Shown here: piece after piece, positions 1 to 7,190 of the stretch
Position numbering within the stretch: position 1 is the stretch's first letter
Layout of the letters: every line of letters begins with the position of its first letter
Assembly: GCA_026770585.1 (NCBI GenBank)
Contig: MU646813.1
Location: forward strand, 235,597 to 249,383
Length of the DNA stretch: 13,787 nt
Source: Baffinella frigidus
Taxonomy: Eukaryota > Cryptophyceae > Cryptomonadales > Baffinellaceae
Reading direction: 5' to 3'
The notes under the pieces: generated by a model
What the model saw: the letters and a program-made list of their open reading frames with translations, nothing else
What the model was told of the DNA's origin: nothing
Database searches by the model: none
Position numbers and translations under genes: made by a program

Positions 1-57
1 CCCCCTGCCTCTCCCTCTCCCTCTCCCTCTCCATCTCCATCTCCCTCTCCCTCTCGC
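1..57. repeat. CTCCCT hexamer microsatellite
   Basis: Tandem CTCCCT/CTCCAT units run from the window edge to position 57, directly before the first copy of the exon-start motif. If the plus-strand gene is real, this is pyrimidine-rich intron sequence. Confidence 0.85.
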
Positions 58-90
58 ATGCTGCCCACACACGTCAGCAAGTTCGCTGGC
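58..90 (+). pseudogene. Diverged partial copy 1 of the exon start found at 412
   Basis: The first ~18 nt (ATGCTGCCCACACACGTC) match the exon start at 412 with one change, then the sequence diverges and enters CT repeats. The upstream bases read CTCTCGC and lack the AG, so the acceptor is damaged. It appears to be a local duplicate of an exon edge. Confidence 0.55.
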
Positions 91-102
91 TGTTTCTCTC
101 TG

Positions 103-147
<45 letters not shown>

Positions 148-190
148 CTGTCTCTCTCACACTCTCTCACACCCTCTCTCTCTCTCGCAG
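91..190. repeat. CT dinucleotide microsatellite
   Basis: Nearly pure (CT)n with CTGG and CACAC interruptions. It encodes Leu-Ser runs in an open frame, which is an artefact of dinucleotide repeats containing no stop. It ends in CTCTCTCTCGCAG, a strong polypyrimidine tract with an AG acceptor. Confidence 0.9.
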
Positions 191-227
191 ATGCTGCCGA
201 CACACGTCCTGACACGCGGCGAGATCC
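191..227 (+). pseudogene. Partial copy 2 of the exon start, with acceptor CAG
   Basis: Identical to the exon at 412 for 36 nt, from ATGCTGCCGACACACG through GAGATC, and preceded by CGCAG. It then switches abruptly into CTCTGG and CT repeats. It sits 221 bp before the full copy in a different frame, so it is a duplicated acceptor plus exon start and not a second in-frame exon. Confidence 0.7.
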
Positions 228-309
228 TCTGGCTCTCTCTCTCTCTCCTTCTCTCTCCTTCTCTCTCACACACACACTCTCTCTCTCTCTCTTTTTCTCA
301 CGCTGGCTG

Positions 310-368
<59 letters not shown>

Positions 369-411
369 CTGTCTCTCTCCCACTCTGTCTCACACTCTCT
401 CTCCCTCGCAG
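228..411. repeat. CT dinucleotide microsatellite, second block
   Basis: (CT)n with CACA interruptions, ending CTCCCTCGCAG immediately before the exon at 412. It would serve as the polypyrimidine tract of that acceptor. Confidence 0.9.
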
Positions 412-495
412 ATGCTGCCGACACACGTCCTGACACGCGGCGAGATCCAGCTGCTCAAGGACCACTACTGCCAGGCCGAAGGCGACACTGAGTGA
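412..495 (+). CDS. Probable last exon of an unidentified plus-strand gene
   Basis: After a long CT tract and CGCAG acceptor, composition changes sharply to coding-like sequence with mostly C/G third positions. In the phase-0 reading it gives MLPTHVLTRGE then IQLLKDHYCQAEGDTE and a TGA at 493-495. The second frame also stays open for most of the block but gives an Arg/Pro-rich peptide typical of a shadow; the third stops early. I do not recognise the family. The upstream exons would lie left of the window. A GTGACA donor-like string overlaps the stop, so an internal exon is possible. Two truncated copies of this exon start lie upstream at 58 and 191. Confidence 0.5.
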   Translation: MLPTHVLTRGEIQLLKDHYCQAEGDTE

Positions 496-576
496 CATTT
501 GCGCGCAACATGACTTTTGAGCACGGGTGGATCCTGTAGTGGATCAAACCCTCGCACGTGGGACAGCGCACCCCTC
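496..576. other. No feature seen
   Basis: Unique-looking sequence after the stop codon, presumably 3' UTR or intergenic. I see no AATAAA-type signal. Confidence 0.3.
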
Positions 577-698
577 TACAGGGGTACCTCGCTCATAAGA
601 AAGCGTCCCACCCCCTAGGACCACGATAAGGCCCTAGGCATGGTCCTACGGTAGGGTCCTAGGGGGAGGCGGTTTCTTATGAGCGAGGTACCCCTCTA
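577..698. mobile_element. Family A TIR element, copy 1
   Basis: The TIR (CAGGGGTACCTCGCTCATAA and its reverse complement) bounds a ~120-bp non-coding element flanked by TA on both sides. The inner arms are rich in CCTAGG and CCTACNGTAGG and nearly palindromic. The last base before the right TA is C, not the usual G. TA flanks plus short TIRs suggest a Tc1/mariner-type MITE. Confidence 0.88.
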
Positions 699-726
699 GG
701 ACCCTGCAGTGTGGCTTGCGAGTGCC

Positions 727-744
727 CCACTTAGCAGTCACCGG
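727..744 (+). repeat. Dispersed copy of a kinase intron-1 motif
   Basis: CCACTTAGCAGTCACCGG matches CCACTTAGCAGCCACCGG at 12422 and, on the minus strand, CCACTTAGCAGCGACCGA at 12560-12543, which lies just downstream of a donor copy of the kinase gene. It is a dispersed fragment shared over 11 kb. Confidence 0.5.
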
Positions 745-774
745 TGAGTTCGGGAATCGGTCCAAAGACAGGTG

Positions 775-777
<3 letters not shown>

Positions 778-818
<41 letters not shown>

Positions 819-838
819 CGCGCGAGAGAGAGAGAGAT
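778..838. repeat. GA microsatellite with CG interruption
   Basis: (GA)n interrupted by GCGCGCGCG. Confidence 0.95.
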
Positions 839-874
839 AGCCTGTAGGAGGCACCTGGCATATGCCTAGGGCCC

Positions 875-1385
875 TACCGGGGTTACTCGAAGTTAAGGAC
901 ACACAAATTAAGGTCACACTCCGTAAACTGAGATGTGACCCTTTATTATTTCAGGTCCGCACACCAGGCCCTTTTTCTGCGGACCTTGATTTTAAGGTCC
1001 GCACTCCGGTTGTTGGAGGACCTTAATACAGCGGAAAAAAATTGGCCCGACATCGCTTACATGTACAGGGGTACCTCGCTCGTAAGAAATAGCCCCCCCC
1101 TAAGACCCTGCAGTAGGACCATGCCTAGGGTCCTATGGTGGTTCTAGGGGGGTGGGCGTTTCTTATGAGCGAGGTACCCCTGTACCCCCCTCCCCCCGGA
1201 GAATGGAGCTGGCGGATTTTTGGGTCGAAAAAAGTGTCAACATTTCCCAGGAAAAACTGGGTTCCCAAGTGGTGGACCTTAATTATTGAAGGTCCGCACA
1301 CCCGTTTCTGTGGACCTTAATTATTCAAGGTCCGCACGCCAGACCCCTCAAACTGGTGTGACCTTAACTTCGAGTAACCCCTGTA
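875..1385. mobile_element. Family C composite TIR element (511 bp) with a nested family A copy
   Basis: The left end GGGGTTACTCGAAGTTAAGG (879-898) is mirrored at the right by CCTTAACTTCGAGTAACCCC. TA lies just outside each end (875-876, 1384-1385). The interior holds stem-like units built on GTGGACCTTAATTATT-AAGGTCCGCA (979-1008; two tandem units in 1272-1341) and a complete family A element at 1064-1184. No ORF fits a transposase, so it is non-autonomous. Confidence 0.8.
1064..1184. mobile_element. Family A TIR element, copy 2 (nested in C)
   Basis: A 121-bp element with TA flanks, intact TIRs at both ends and the A-type core. It inserted into the interior of the family C element, so it is younger than that element. 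Confidence 0.9.
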
Positions 1386-1437
1386 CGGTGGTCCTATGGG
1401 GGGGGGGGCAGTTTCTTATGAGCGAGGTAGCACTGTA
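1386..1437. mobile_element. Family A right half, copy 3 (truncated)
   Basis: Only the right arm remains: GGTGGTCCTATGGGG, a G-run, then GTTTCTTATGAGCGAGGTA and a damaged CACTG before TA at 1436-1437. The left half is replaced by the end of element C. Confidence 0.7.
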
Positions 1438-1677
1438 CGGGGGGGCATCGATGCCAAGAAAGCGCCCTTTTCCCAGAGGGCCCTACATGTAACCTAAGGA
1501 GGTTTTGGTTGGTCTGGCACTGTTGATACATTTACGCCCCAGAGCGGGCGCTCTTATCTGTAGAGGCCCACAGCTCCCTGACCTAAGGGATATGCCTAGG
1601 CATCTACATGTAGGCCTTCCGTAGGGTCCTAGGAGATGGCGTGGCGTGTACCCCTGAAATTGGATGAGGATGCCCTT
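1438..1677. other. Gene-free stretch with a decayed A-like right arm
   Basis: No coding exon seen. 1596-1654 contains GTAGGGTCCTAGGAGATGGC and ends GTACCCCTG, resembling a degraded family A right half. The rest is unassigned. Confidence 0.35.
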
Positions 1678-1798
1678 TACAGGGGTACCTCGCTCATAAG
1701 AAACCGCACCCCCCTAGGACCTTACAGTAGGACCATGCCTAGGGCCCTATGGTGGTCCTATGGGGGGAGCGGTTTCTTATGAGCGAGGTACCCCTGTA
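1678..1798. mobile_element. Family A TIR element, copy 4
   Basis: 121 bp, TA flanks at 1678 and 1797, both TIRs intact. Confidence 0.92.
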
Positions 1799-1838
1799 GC
1801 CGGTTTCTGCTGTGATCCTTCTGCACCAGGGGGCCTGA

Positions 1839-1950
1839 TGTGATCCGAAAGGACGCATGGCCTTTCTGCAGGATAAGTTCCGGTGTGCGCCTATGGTGGG
1901 AGTTCAAAGAACCTCAAGGACTTGGATCTGACAGAGAGCAAGCTCGCGAG
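1839..1950 (+). repeat. Family H dispersed repeat, copy 1
   Basis: Shares with three other sites the string ATCCGAAAGGACGCATGGCC, then AAGTTCCGGTG, CGCCTATGGTGGGAG and TCAAAGAACCTCAAGGAC. One frame reads GGSSKNLKDLDL, close to GSSKNLKDLKDA in the minus-strand copy at 5506-5400. It may be a dispersed exon piece or an element; I do not recognise the protein. Confidence 0.6.
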
Positions 1951-2390
1951 CTTCGGCGCTGCTCCTTTAGGTCCTTTAGGTTTTAATTTCGCCCAACATA
2001 GCCCAACGACACGCCCTTCCGTAGAAAGGACTGCAGAGAAAGCATTTTTGCTTTCGGATCGCGTTTAGCTCTCCAGTGCAGAGGCTCGTGCAGAGGGGAT
2101 AAAGGGTGCTTTACCAAGCTCGAGTTCTGTAAAGCGAGTTTTTCAAGACTCAAGGGTTGCAAAGCCGCTTAGGTTATGGCGAGAGAGAGAAAAGGAATCA
2201 AATTCCAGGTATTTCAAATGGTCGTTACACCTCAAACCCCTGGGCCGAGTCCTCTCATCTGTGGAAGGTCTTCCTGGGGTACTGTCCTGCTTCGATCTGT
2301 GTAAATACTTCATGCAGGTTCACTTTTCAGCTTTCTCTCGGCACCAGTTCACAATTCCTACATGAACAGTAGGCATATCCCCACCGCAAT
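1951..2390. other. No feature seen
   Basis: Short incidental reading frames only. No TIRs, tandem arrays or convincing splice-bounded exon. Confidence 0.3.
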
Positions 2391-2442
2391 GGCCTGCTGT
2401 AGGTCCTTACGGCGTGGGAGGGGCAGTTTCGAGTGGCCTTTG
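2391..2442. repeat. Family D repeat, copy 1 (left flank of A copy 5)
   Basis: CTGCTGTAGGTCCTTACGGC followed by GTGGGAGGGGCAGTTTCGAG. It matches the sequence right of the A element at 2564 and a third copy at 3122. Confidence 0.7.
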
Positions 2443-2563
2443 CACAGGGGTACCTCGGTCATAAGAAACTGCCTCCCCCCTGGGGCTACCCTGGGGCTCT
2501 AGGCATAGACCTACTGTAGGGCCCTAGGAGGAGGCGGTTTCTTATGAGCAAGGTACCCCCGTA
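2443..2563. mobile_element. Family A TIR element, copy 5
   Basis: 121 bp. The left flank is CA (a mutated TA) and the right flank TA. TIRs have one or two changes. It lies exactly between two direct copies of repeat D. Confidence 0.88.
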
Positions 2564-2616
2564 CTGTAGGCCCCTACGGCGTGGGGGGGCGCAGTTTCGA
2601 GTGTCTCTTGTAGTCG
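2564..2616. repeat. Family D repeat, copy 2
   Basis: CTGTAGGCCCCTACGGCGTG, then a G-run and GCAGTTTCGAGTG, repeating the left flank of the preceding A element. Confidence 0.7.
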
Positions 2617-2654
2617 AGCAGGCCACCTCTCAGACTCGCTGGGGACAAGTCCCA

Positions 2655-2759
2655 TATCCCGTGAATGGCGATGCGGTCAAATTTGGCAGCAAAGAGATTG
2701 TAGGCAGGTCCTGGGACCCTACCGTAGGGTATATGAGCTCACTTGCCACTTAAGGGATA
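2655..2759. mobile_element. Family E TIR element, copy 1
   Basis: 105 bp flanked by TA. The left TIR is variant (TATCCCGTGAATGGC) and the right is standard (GCCACTTAAGGGATA). The core has the GTAGGCAGGTCCTGGG and CCCTACCGTAGGG arms typical of the family. Confidence 0.82.
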
Positions 2760-2764
2760 CTTCT

Positions 2765-2816
2765 AGGGGACGTGACTGTAAAGTCACTCCAGGGGACGTG
2801 ACTGGCGAGTCACTCC
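2765..2816. repeat. Two tandem 26-bp hairpin units (family F)
   Basis: Unit AGGGGACGTGACTG-NNN-AGTCACTCC occurs twice in tandem; each can fold through GTGACT/AGTCAC. A related single unit lies at 7156-7190. Confidence 0.7.
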
Positions 2817-2825
2817 GGCTGTGCC

Positions 2826-2930
2826 GGTCCCTTAAGTGCCCAGTAGGCTCGTACGCCCTACCGTAGGACCCTAGGACCTGCCTACGATCTCTTGGCGGTC
2901 AAATTCGACCTACTGGGCACTCACGGGATA
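2826..2930. mobile_element. Family E TIR element, copy 2
   Basis: Left TIR TCCCTTAAGTGCCCAG, core CGCCCTACCGTAGG / CCTAGGACCTGCC / GGCGGTCAAATTCG, right TIR ending CACTCACGGGATA. Its right end is the reverse complement of the unusual left end of copy 1, so 2651-2664 and 2922-2935 form an outer inverted repeat joining the two copies. Confidence 0.82.
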
Positions 2931-2967
2931 TGGGATTAGTCCCCAGAGACTTTATCCTGTTTGGTTC

Positions 2968-3071
2968 TATCCCTTAAGTGACCAGTAGGATCATACGCCC
3001 TACCGTAGGGCCCTAGGACCTGCCTATGGCGAGTTAGGGTGAATATTCACCCGTTGGTCACTTAAGGGATA
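2968..3071. mobile_element. Family E TIR element, copy 3 (variant core)
   Basis: 104 bp with TA flanks and intact TIRs. The right half has GGCGAGTTAGGGTGAATATT, a subtype shared with copy 9 at 11171. Confidence 0.88.
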
Positions 3072-3121
3072 TGACACCAAGGTGTTTCCTGAGGAGGAGG
3101 GGGTCAGGGCTCCTGCGAACA

Positions 3122-3160
3122 GGCCTACTGTAAGCCCCTACGGCGTGGGGGGGTGGCAGT
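3122..3160. repeat. Family D repeat, copy 3
   Basis: GCCTACTGTAAGCCCCTACG then GCGTGGGGGGGTGGCAGTTT; same as the two copies around 2391-2616. Confidence 0.65.
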
Positions 3161-3161
3161 T

Positions 3162-3245
3162 TAGTGATCCACTTAGTGCGGTCCACTTAGTAGGGTCCAC
3201 TTGTCGCCATAAGTGGCCGAAGTGGCCAGTATTAGTGGATCACTC
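3162..3245. mobile_element. Small inverted-repeat element (family G)
   Basis: Arms AGTGATCCACT (3163-3173) and AGTGGATCACT (3234-3244) are exact reverse complements and continue imperfectly inward. The interior repeats GTCCACTTAG and AAGTGGCC. It may be a short MITE or a simple foldback. Confidence 0.5.
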
Positions 3246-3484
3246 TCATTTTGAGTGGCCCCTGCAGTTGAGCTGGCGATTCCCGAGACTTGTCCGAGAC
3301 TTGACCCTGCTTGGTTCTACGGTTCTACGTTATACCGTCGCCCCCTCCCCCTCTTTTACTGTAGAGGACTAGGGACACGGGTCGCCTTCACCTTAAACTC
3401 ATCGGCCCCACTAGTCATGTGAGGGCAGGGTGCAGGGTTTGAGGTTCACGGTGTTGTCCCTACTCTTTTGCTGTTTTCCGCACG
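3246..3484. other. No feature seen
   Basis: No exon, TIR or tandem array is convincing here. Confidence 0.3.
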
Positions 3485-3560
3485 GGGCGCCGAAAGGAAG
3501 CATGGCCTGTATACAGAACAAGTTCCGACGTCCGCCTATGTTAGAATGTTATCGCAGGCA
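3485..3560 (+). repeat. Family H dispersed repeat, copy 2 (short)
   Basis: GCCGAAAGGAAGCATGGCCT, then CAAGTTCCGACGTCCGCCTA, aligning to the start of the other H copies but lost after about 75 bp. Confidence 0.55.
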
Positions 3561-3688
3561 GGGACAGCAATAACCTCCTGTGCCCTCTGTGCCTTCAATT
3601 GACGGAGTTGCAAGAAATATTGACGCACCTTTGACAACGCACCGTGGCTCGCTTTTTGCTCAGCGCTGAGCAAACCTACTTTCTAGCG
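3561..3688. other. Unassigned sequence left of the X inverted repeat
   Basis: No exon, array or element recognised. GCTCAGCGCTGAGC at 3658-3671 is a perfect 14-bp palindrome, otherwise unremarkable. Confidence 0.3.
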
Positions 3689-3841
3689 GGGTCTAGCTCT
3701 GCCTCAGTTTTGGGGGTCTAGCTCTGCCTCAGTTTTATTATGACTCGTCCTTGAAAGTATTCAAAAACAGATGTCCAGTACAAAAGGGCTAATAAAAAGC
3801 CGTTGGGACAAGCCAGAATAAAATTCAAGCAGAGCTAGACT
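3689..3841. mobile_element. Inverted-repeat element X with duplicated left end
   Basis: GGTCTAGCTCTGCCTCAGTT occurs twice in tandem (about 3689 and 3715). Its imperfect reverse complement, TAAAATTCAAGCAGAGCTAG, lies at the right end near 3819-3838. The interior is AT-rich and non-coding. Seen once in the window. Confidence 0.5.
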
Positions 3842-3919
3842 TTGCTGGGACTTGATCAAGGGAACGTCTCATGTTTGCAACGCTTTGGCTGTCTTTCTCA
3901 CACGCCGCTGCAGTCGTTT

Positions 3920-4040
3920 TACATGGGTACCTCGCTCATAAGAAACTGCCACCCCCTAGGACCCTACAGTAGGCCTATGCCTAGGGCCCTATGGTGGTCC
4001 TGGGGGGGAGGCAGTTTCTTATGGGCGAGGTACCCCTGTA
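3920..4040. mobile_element. Family A TIR element, copy 6
   Basis: 121 bp with TA flanks. The left TIR has a small change (CATGGGTACCTCGCTCATAA) and the right TIR has GGGCGAGG. Confidence 0.9.
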
Positions 4041-4086
4041 CAAGGTGACCTCGCACACAAATCGGAAACGTCGAAATACTCGTCAG

Positions 4087-4152
4087 CTGGGGATACAACC
4101 CCGTGTAGGATGACCGTCATTCAAGTCATCCTACACGGGGTTGTATCCCCAG
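4087..4152. repeat. Perfect 28-bp-arm hairpin (family J)
   Basis: CTGGGGATACAACCCCGTGT plus AGGATGAC (4087-4114) is the exact reverse complement of 4125-4152, with a 10-nt loop CGTCATTCAA. The arm sequence is related to the 25-bp direct tandem repeats at 7191-7263. Perfect arms point to recent origin or gene conversion. Confidence 0.9.
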
Positions 4153-4226
4153 ACGTCACGCCGTCGCTGGGCATAACCTGACCGAGGGGCCTGTGCCCAA
4201 GGGCAGGCGGGCTTTAGGGATTTGGG

Positions 4227-4346
4227 GACAGGGGTACCTTGCTCATGAGAAACCGCCCCCCCCTAGGACCCTACAGTAGGACTATGCCTAGGGCCCAATT
4301 GTGGCCCTAAGGGGGGACAGTTTTTTATGAGCGAGGTACCCCTGTA
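4227..4346. mobile_element. Family A TIR element, copy 7
   Basis: About 120 bp. The left flank is GA, the right TA. TIRs carry changes (CCTTGCTCATGAG), so it is an older copy. Confidence 0.87.
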
Positions 4347-4500
4347 GTCGTCCCAGGAGCCAGACTCCCCTTGGGTGTTAATAGGGTAACGGCCTGAAAA
4401 TGGGGTAGTTAGGACTACGGCATTGCCTAGGACCTCCTACCGTAGGCCGAGACTTTTCGGTCCTAGGATCCCTCGGACAATGATCGCGGGTCAGGACAGG

Positions 4501-4620
4501 AATGTGATCCGAAAAAAAGCATGGCTTTTTTTGCAGATAAGTTCCAGTGTCCGCCTATGGTGAGAGTAAAAAGAACTCAAATGACATAAAGGAGTGCACA
4601 AGCTCGTCGCGGCAGAGCGG
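4501..4620 (+). repeat. Family H dispersed repeat, copy 3
   Basis: TGTGATCCGAAAAAAAGCAT, then GATAAGTTCCAGTGTCCGCC and AAAAAGAACTCAAATGACAT. It aligns along its length to copy 1 but has indels that break the shared SSKNLKDL-like frame. Confidence 0.6.
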
Positions 4621-4629
4621 CGAGCCCTG

Positions 4630-4915
4630 ACCCCTACGCCCTAACGCCTAACGCCTAAATCCCAAACTGTAAACCTTAAACCCTGAACCCTGAACCCTGA
4701 ACCCTAAACTCTAAATCCTAAACCCTAAACCCTAAACCCTAAACCCTAGACCCTACACCTTCAACCCTAAACCCTAGACCCTAGACCCTAAACCCTAAAC
4801 CTCAAACTCTAAACCCCAAACACTAAACCCTAAACCCTAAACCCTAAACCCTAAATCCTCAACCCTACGCCCTGAACCCTGCACTCCATACTCAAACCCC
4901 TCAGCTCTCAACCCT
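4630..4915 (+). repeat. Interstitial telomere-like array, CCCTAAA on the plus strand
   Basis: Degenerate CCCTAAA/CCCTGAA/CCCTAGA units run for ~285 bp, with a purer stretch near 4718-4745. This is the complementary orientation to the arrays at 9417-10672. Degeneracy and flanking unique DNA on both sides argue for an interstitial array, not a chromosome end. Confidence 0.93.
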
Positions 4916-5023
4916 TCAAAGCATCTTTGGTGCTTCACTCTCGTTGGGGAACTTCGAGCCTTCAAGGGCTCCAGTTCCGCAGAATGCTTGTGCAATTTTG
5001 TGTAGTTTGCCCATAATTCGTAT
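4916..5023. other. No feature seen
   Basis: Unassigned sequence between the telomere-like array and an E element. Confidence 0.3.
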
Positions 5024-5128
5024 TGTCCCTCAAGTGGCCAGTAGGCTCATACGCCCTACCATAGGACCTTAAGACCTGCCTAGGACCCCTTGGCGGTCAA
5101 ATTCGACTACCTGGCCACTTGAAGAATA
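5024..5128. mobile_element. Family E TIR element, copy 4 (degenerate)
   Basis: Left TIR TCCCTCAAGTGGCCAG, E core, right TIR CTGGCCACTTGAAGAATA with changes at its outer end. About 105 bp; the left flank is TG instead of TA. Confidence 0.8.
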
Positions 5129-5399
5129 AGTTGACGGTCCGAATTGAAAGTGCCGAATTGATCGCCGAATTCGGAAAATATTTTTAGGAGCAGGGGACTG
5201 TTTCAGTTCTGAATCCCAAAGAAGAGCTTGGGATCCGGTGGTGATTTTAAATCCCAAATCCTAAACCCGAAACCCGAAACCCTCAACTCCTAAATCCTTC
5301 AGTCCGGGGGAGGACAGGCACGCCGGTTCCTCCCATGTTTGAGCACAATGCCGAAACATCAGCCCCTCGCGTTTACTTCGCTCATCCCCACCGCCCTGC
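5129..5399. other. Unassigned sequence with short CCCTAAA-like remnants
   Basis: 5248-5300 contains a few degenerate AAATCCTAAACCCGAAACCC units. The rest has no recognisable exon or element. Confidence 0.35.
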
Positions 5400-5506
5400 G
5401 CGTACAGTGCGTCCTTTAGGTCCTTCAGGTTCTTCGAGCTCCCAACAGAGGCGGGCACCGGAACTGGTTCGGTAAAACAGGCCATGCTTTATTTTGGATT
5501 GCATCG
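5400..5506 (-). repeat. Family H dispersed repeat, copy 4 (minus strand)
   Basis: Reverse complement aligns to copies 1-3. It has the longest open reading: an ATG at 5485 opens MACFTEPVPVPASVGSSKN followed by LKDLKDALYAQ and stays open to about 5261. The part beyond 5400 is not shared with other H copies. It could be a real exon from which the other copies derive; no known domain is recognised. Confidence 0.55.
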
Positions 5507-5556
5507 TCGTCGCCCCTCTGGAACCGACCGTTGCCTCACTTCACGATAACCACGGA

Positions 5557-5672
5557 TGGGAATAGGAGAAATTGATTGGGGCATAGTAGATTTAATTAGG
5601 CTTCCTAATTAAATAAAAAGAAATTAATTAGGGCATAGTAGATTTAATTAGGCTTTCTAATTAAATGAAAAC
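5557..5672. repeat. AT-rich K repeat, two tandem 54-bp units
   Basis: GGGCATAGTAGATTTAATTA plus GGCTTCCTAATTAAA appears twice (5579 and 5632). Each unit has a TTTAATTAGG/CCTAATTAAA stem. The leader GGGAATAGGAGAAATT is shared with the satellite at 7340 and 7506. Confidence 0.8.
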
Positions 5673-5831
5673 TCAACGTTGAGTGGCGAGACGGTCTAAA
5701 CGGACCATTTATGGTTTCGGGCTGAGGGCACCGGGCTTAGGGTTTAGGGTTTGGGAGAGACCGGCTTTGAGGCACAGCGCTCTCACTCACCCACTCGATT
5801 TTCCAAACTGGCAGGGATCATGCACACCCTC
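5673..5831. other. Unassigned, with two TTTAGGG-like units near 5740
   Basis: GCTTAGGGTTTAGGGTTTGG at about 5736-5755 is a tiny telomere-like patch. Nothing else is recognised. Confidence 0.4.
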
Positions 5832-5936
5832 TATCCCTTAAGTGGCGAGGGGGTCAAAATTGACCGCCAAGAGGTCCTAGGAAGGTCCTAGGGCCCTGCG
5901 GTAGGGCGTATGAGACTACTCGCCACTTAAGGGATA
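5832..5936. mobile_element. Family E TIR element, copy 6 (reverse core)
   Basis: 105 bp, TA flanks, intact TIRs. The core reads GACCGCCAAGAGGTCCTAGG then GGTAGGGCGTATGAG, opposite in orientation to copies 2 and 5. Confidence 0.92.
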
Positions 5937-6020
5937 CTTGACTCTCTCGTCTACATTATAGGGCAACACACATCGGCCACGTTTTCCCTTTCATTGGGCC
6001 TTTCAAGGGCCTCAGGCGCA
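5937..6020. other. No feature seen
   Basis: Unassigned. Confidence 0.3.
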
Positions 6021-6360
6021 CTAACGGTCACGTGACCCAGAATCCTGCAGAAGGCGAGCAAGTGCTGACTGCCGTTGAGTTTGTACCAGGAAGTCGGGAC
6101 GTGACCGATGAGGTTTGAATATATCGAATGTTTTCGGGTACTTCAGCGGTAATTTACTACACCCGTGGAGGGTGTCTCCGGCGGCCCGCAGGGGCCGCCG
6201 GAGGCTTGTTAGGTCCTCCTCCAGTGGCTTGCCTCGCCTTGAAAGGCCCTTACGACGGCGTGCCTCCACTTTATCAGAAGACAAACACGGAGTTCCTCGC
6301 GGCTCGGCGTTTCTGCGCATTTTCTCATAAGAAAGTTTTCTTCGCGGAGGCTGGCATGCA
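6021..6360 (-). other. Open region, possible exon near 6246-6165
   Basis: The minus strand is open for over 100 codons. Around 6246-6165 it reads RGKPLEEDLTSLRRP then LRAAGDTLH, with a CTTTCAAG acceptor-like and a CACGG|GTGTAG donor-like boundary. That would suit a helical exon of the kinase-gene tail. But the plus strand is open too, and a perfect 12-bp-arm GC hairpin (6176-6187 with 6192-6203) lies inside, so I treat it only as a candidate. Confidence 0.2.
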
Positions 6361-6368
6361 TGGGCAGT

Positions 6369-6440
6369 TACAGGGGTACCTCGCTCATAAGAACCTGCCC
6401 CCCCCTCAAGGGCCACCATAGGGCCCTTGAGGGGGGGTTA
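6369..6440. mobile_element. Family A left half, copy 10 (truncated)
   Basis: TACAGGGGTACCTCGCTCAT and the left inner arm are intact, followed by CAAGGGCCACCATAGGGCCC. The right TIR is missing where an E element begins. Confidence 0.78.
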
Positions 6441-6447
6441 GTCGGCT

Positions 6448-6552
6448 TATCTCTTAAGTGGCCAGTAGGCTCATACGCCCTACCGTAGGGACCTAGGACC
6501 TGCCCAGGACCTCTTGGCGGTCAAATTTAACCGCCTGGCCACTTAAGGGATA
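6448..6552. mobile_element. Family E TIR element, copy 5
   Basis: 105 bp with TA flanks and near-perfect TIRs (one change, TCTCTTAAG). It abuts the truncated A copy 10. Confidence 0.92.
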
Positions 6553-6722
6553 CGCCCGAAACAAATACATCATATGAAACTGCCCCCGACCCGTGTGAGA
6601 CAGCGCGGCGTGGGCAGCTCTCTGGCGCGCTTTATGTTAAATACGCTTCTCTCTCACTCCTCTCGGCTAATACACACCGGCCACGACCCACCGCGACCCG
6701 AAAATAAGGTCGGATCTCCTCA
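6553..6722. other. No feature seen
   Basis: No exon or repeat recognised. Confidence 0.3.
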
Positions 6723-6852
6723 TGCCACGCCAGACTGATCGAGGGAAACCGACGCCTTATCCACGTACGATCTGACGTGGTTGACTTAAGGATTCAAGGG
6801 AATTCCCTTGAAAGATGTCAAAAGTGGATGTTTCGATCATCCTGGCGTGGTC
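6723..6852. mobile_element. Family U TIR element, copy 1
   Basis: 130 bp bounded by CCACGCCAG (6725) and CTGGCGTGG (6842-6850). The interior (GAGGGAAACCGACGCCTTAT; GATGTCAAAAGTGGATG) matches copy 2 at 9754-9883 in the opposite orientation. It contains the perfect palindrome TTCAAGGGAATTCCCTTGAA at 6793-6812. Confidence 0.82.
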
Positions 6853-6982
6853 GGTTTCGGCCCATTTTGGGCCGAGTTTCCGTTACCTTATCCGTAGGAA
6901 CCCCCCTATGCCCCTACGGGGTGCCTACCGTAGGGTCCTATGTCTTATCGCTTAGGGGTTATTCAGGAATCTCTTCGAAGCG
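6853..6982. mobile_element. Family N element, copy 1 (left TIR lost)
   Basis: Shares with the other N copies TTTCCGTTACCTTATCCGTA, GGAACCCCCCTATGCC, TGCCTACCGTAGGGTCCTA and the right end GGGGTTATTCAGGAATCTCT-TCGAAG. The outer CACACAGCGG TIR is missing at both ends. It abuts U copy 1. Confidence 0.8.
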
Positions 6983-7029
6983 TGGCGCCTCAGCGATCTG
7001 CATCACGCGGCGTTTCGTGAGACAGCCCT

Positions 7030-7145
7030 TATCCCTCAAGTGGCCAGTAGGCTCATGCGCCCTACCGTATGTCCCTGGGACCTGCCTAGGACCTGCCTAG
7101 GACCTCTTGGGTGTCGAATTCGACCCCCTGGCCACTTAAGGGATG
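7030..7145. mobile_element. Family E TIR element, copy 7 (with internal duplication)
   Basis: 116 bp: the core has an extra 11-bp tandem ACCTGCCTAGG. Left flank TA, right flank TG. Confidence 0.88.
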
Positions 7146-7155
7146 TCTCCTTCTC

Positions 7156-7190
7156 GGGGACGTGACTGTGGTACAGTAAAGTCACTCCGG
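7156..7190. repeat. Family F hairpin unit
   Basis: GGGGACGTGACTG-TGGTACAG-TAAAGTCACTCC, a single relative of the tandem units at 2765-2816. Confidence 0.6.

Noticed and set aside
58-495. A 145-residue Leu-Ser-repeat protein
   Set aside because: The frame is open only because CT dinucleotides contain no stop. Only the last 27 codons look coding.
646-861. Ser-Leu-rich minus-strand reading frame
   Set aside because: It runs through a GA microsatellite and family A arm; no independent coding signal.
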